NCBI RefSeq assembly: GCF_000735135.1
Contig: NZ_JPLZ01000007.1
Coordinates: forward strand, 1 to 64,000
Direction of reading: 5' to 3'
Source: Chryseobacterium sp. FH1
GTDB lineage: Bacteria; Bacteroidota; Bacteroidia; Flavobacteriales; Weeksellaceae
DNA: 64,000 bases
Under the pieces are notes generated by a model, which saw nothing but the letters and a program-made list of their open reading frames with translations, was not told where the DNA came from and searched no databases. Every line of letters starts with the position of its first letter. Position 1 is the first letter of the stretch. The position numbers and the translations under genes are program-made. This document shows, piece by piece, positions 62,765 through 64,000 of the stretch.

Positions 62765-64000
62765 ATGATTCCTGGTAAAAACGGAAATAGTCCGCAAGAA
62801 ACAGCGCAAGTTGCTGAGAAAATGGGATCATTCAATTTGTTTGATCCAGTTCATTTTGTGCAGCGAGTTTTACGGAATTGGTATTGGTTTGTTATTTTAG
62901 GGTTTCTGGGATATTGCATTTCTTATGTTTATAGTAAGTATTATGCACAGAGAGTTTATGCATCCAGCTTATCATTGAGTATTTCAAATAACACTTCAAG
63001 CTATTTCACGCCCAATCAATCCATTAATTTCATCTGGGGACAAGGTGGAAATCAGGATGGGGTTTATCTGAAAAAAATATTACTTTCTAGAAGCCATAAT
63101 GAATATCTGGTTAAGAAGCTGGATCTCAATACCAATTATACGACAAAGGGTCTTATCAAAACTACGTATTTGGATCAGGAAGATAGTCCAGTATTTTTGG
63201 AAATTGATAAAGATCATTTGCAACAGGTTAATTATACCATTACCCTTCTTCCAAAAGGAAAAGATAAATACGAAGTTATTTTGCCGGAGGAAGGACTTTC
63301 TACAAATCTGTACAACTATAATACAGAATCTGTAGAGAAGGTTCCTTCATATCCCCGACCTCAAAACAGAATACTATCTGTCAACGACTGGTATGAAACT
63401 CCAAATCTGAAATTCAAATTGGTTAAAAATCCGATTGCCAGTAATATTAGTTTGGACAATATCATGGTGACTCTGATTCCTATAAATCAAGCCGTAAATG
63501 GCATTATCGGAACTCTTGGAGTAGAATTTGACAAGGAATTGCCTTCTATTATGATTATTAGCAAATCAGGCTACAACTTGAATGGTACCGTTAATTTTCT
63601 TAATAATTCTGTTGATGAATTGGTGATCAAAAGACTCTCCGATCAAAATATGGTAGATCAGAATACCGTAAAGTATTTGAGTGATAATCTCTTGAGTATT
63701 CGCAAAAAACTTGACTCCAGTGCCACTGTTCTTAATAATCTTAAGATCAATAATCGCCTTTTTGATATGGCGAATATAGACTCCAAAACAATTGGAAAAC
63801 TCACTGATCTTGAGACTCAAAGAGCAGAGTTGATGACAAAAATCAATTCTCTTAATGATATCAGAGCTTCCGTTGGTACAAATAGTATTGAGAAGATCAT
63901 TAGTCTTAATATCGCAGGAATAGAAGATGGAAACTTCAATGCCTCTGTTTCTGAGCTCAAGATGCTGTATGCGAAAAGAAGAGAAATGTCGCAGATTTAC
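62765..64000 (+). CDS. Wzc-like polysaccharide chain-length/tyrosine kinase protein, partial
   Basis: At least 412 codons, open to the right edge. N-terminus MIPGKNGNSPQETAQVAEKM, then FDPVHFVQRVLRNWYWFVILGFLGY with the first TM helix at about residue 40-57, and a Wzz-type periplasmic region (VYASSLSLSISNNTSSYF, HNEYLVKKL). The later part is helical. The kinase domain, if present, is beyond the window. It starts 1 bp after the export gene's stop, so the two are tightly coupled. Confidence 0.88.
   Translation, partial: MIPGKNGNSPQETAQVAEKMGSFNLFDPVHFVQRVLRNWYWFVILGFLGYCISYVYSKYYAQRVYASSLSLSISNNTSSYFTPNQSINFIWGQGGNQDGVYLKKILLSRSHNEYLVKKLDLNTNYTTKGLIKTTYLDQEDSPVFLEIDKDHLQQVNYTITLLPKGKDKYEVILPEEGLSTNLYNYNTESVEKVPSYPRPQNRILSVNDWYETPNLKFKLVKNPIASNISLDNIMVTLIPINQAVNGIIGTLGVEFDKELPSIMIISKSGYNLNGTVNFLNNSVDELVIKRLSDQNMVDQNTVKYLSDNLLSIRKKLDSSATVLNNLKINNRLFDMANIDSKTIGKLTDLETQRAELMTKINSLNDIRASVGTNSIEKIISLNIAGIEDGNFNASVSELKMLYAKRREMSQIY

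Overview
The window comes from a low-GC member of the Flavobacteriia, most likely a Chryseobacterium/Epilithonimonas-type Weeksellaceae. The evidence is: promoters of the TAnnTTTG type, two proteins with type IX secretion C-terminal sorting domains, an unusually long (about 300 aa) NusB, a DUF2480 protein, a 30S ribosomal protein THX, and lineage-typical intergenic repeats. It is chromosomal. It opens with the 5S rRNA at the end of an rRNA operon, followed by RNase P RNA on the opposite strand. No tRNA, CRISPR array, prophage or intact insertion sequence was recognised.

Layout. 1-1,030: 5S rRNA with terminator, a doubtful small ORF, rnpB (minus) and an intergenic repeat. 1,093-4,123 (plus): ECF sigma factor with membrane partner, nusB, DUF1573 lipoprotein, yajC. 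4,207-6,547 (minus): TlpA-like thioredoxin, a thioredoxin-fold protein and aroC. 6,699-8,413 (plus): SDR oxidoreductase and a cupin/JmjC-type protein. 8,483-11,214 (minus): a lipoprotein with a disrupted start, and recQ. 11,365-14,031 (plus): CPBP protease and a LytS/LytTR two-component pair. 14,074-18,871: aspS, THX, DUF937, a GT-C-like membrane protein and DUF2480. 19,160-23,840 (plus): lpxB, DUF1569, a GxxExxY nuclease-fold gene bracketed by inverted repeats, comEC and two small envelope genes. 23,924-32,554 (minus): luciferase-like monooxygenase, acyltransferase, a large secreted type IX cargo protein, and the polyphosphate pair ppx and ppk1. 32,791-40,153 (plus): secreted M43 metalloprotease, dnaK, an AraC regulator with an iron alcohol dehydrogenase, and three small exported proteins. 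40,163-40,692 (minus): a toxin-antitoxin-like pair whose toxin carries an in-frame stop. 40,775-45,421 (plus): nucleoid-associated protein, then a probable zinc-uptake operon (His-rich exported protein, ZnuD-like TonB receptor, His-rich lipoprotein). 45,580-51,025: tig, M23 peptidase, gpsA, DUF1232, Nfu and Mrp.

51,345 to the right edge (plus) is a surface polysaccharide locus. It holds multi-TM GT-C-type glycosyltransferases, an acyltransferase-3 protein, an EpsG-like protein, a GT2 enzyme, a WecA/TagO-like initiating phosphoglycosyltransferase, the Wza-like export lipoprotein, and the start of a Wzc-like chain-length protein that runs off the window. A degenerate arginase-fold protein sits inside it.

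Non-coding structure is the most interesting part. (1) A repeat family has conserved flanks around a copy-specific hairpin (4,785; 15,961; partial at 18,931). (2) TCTA-rich leaders lie immediately before four unrelated genes, all in the same orientation relative to the gene. (3) Near-identical inverted repeats enclose the GxxExxY gene. (4) A single in-frame stop interrupts a RelE/ParE-like toxin. All function calls come from reading motifs by eye; no database search was run.
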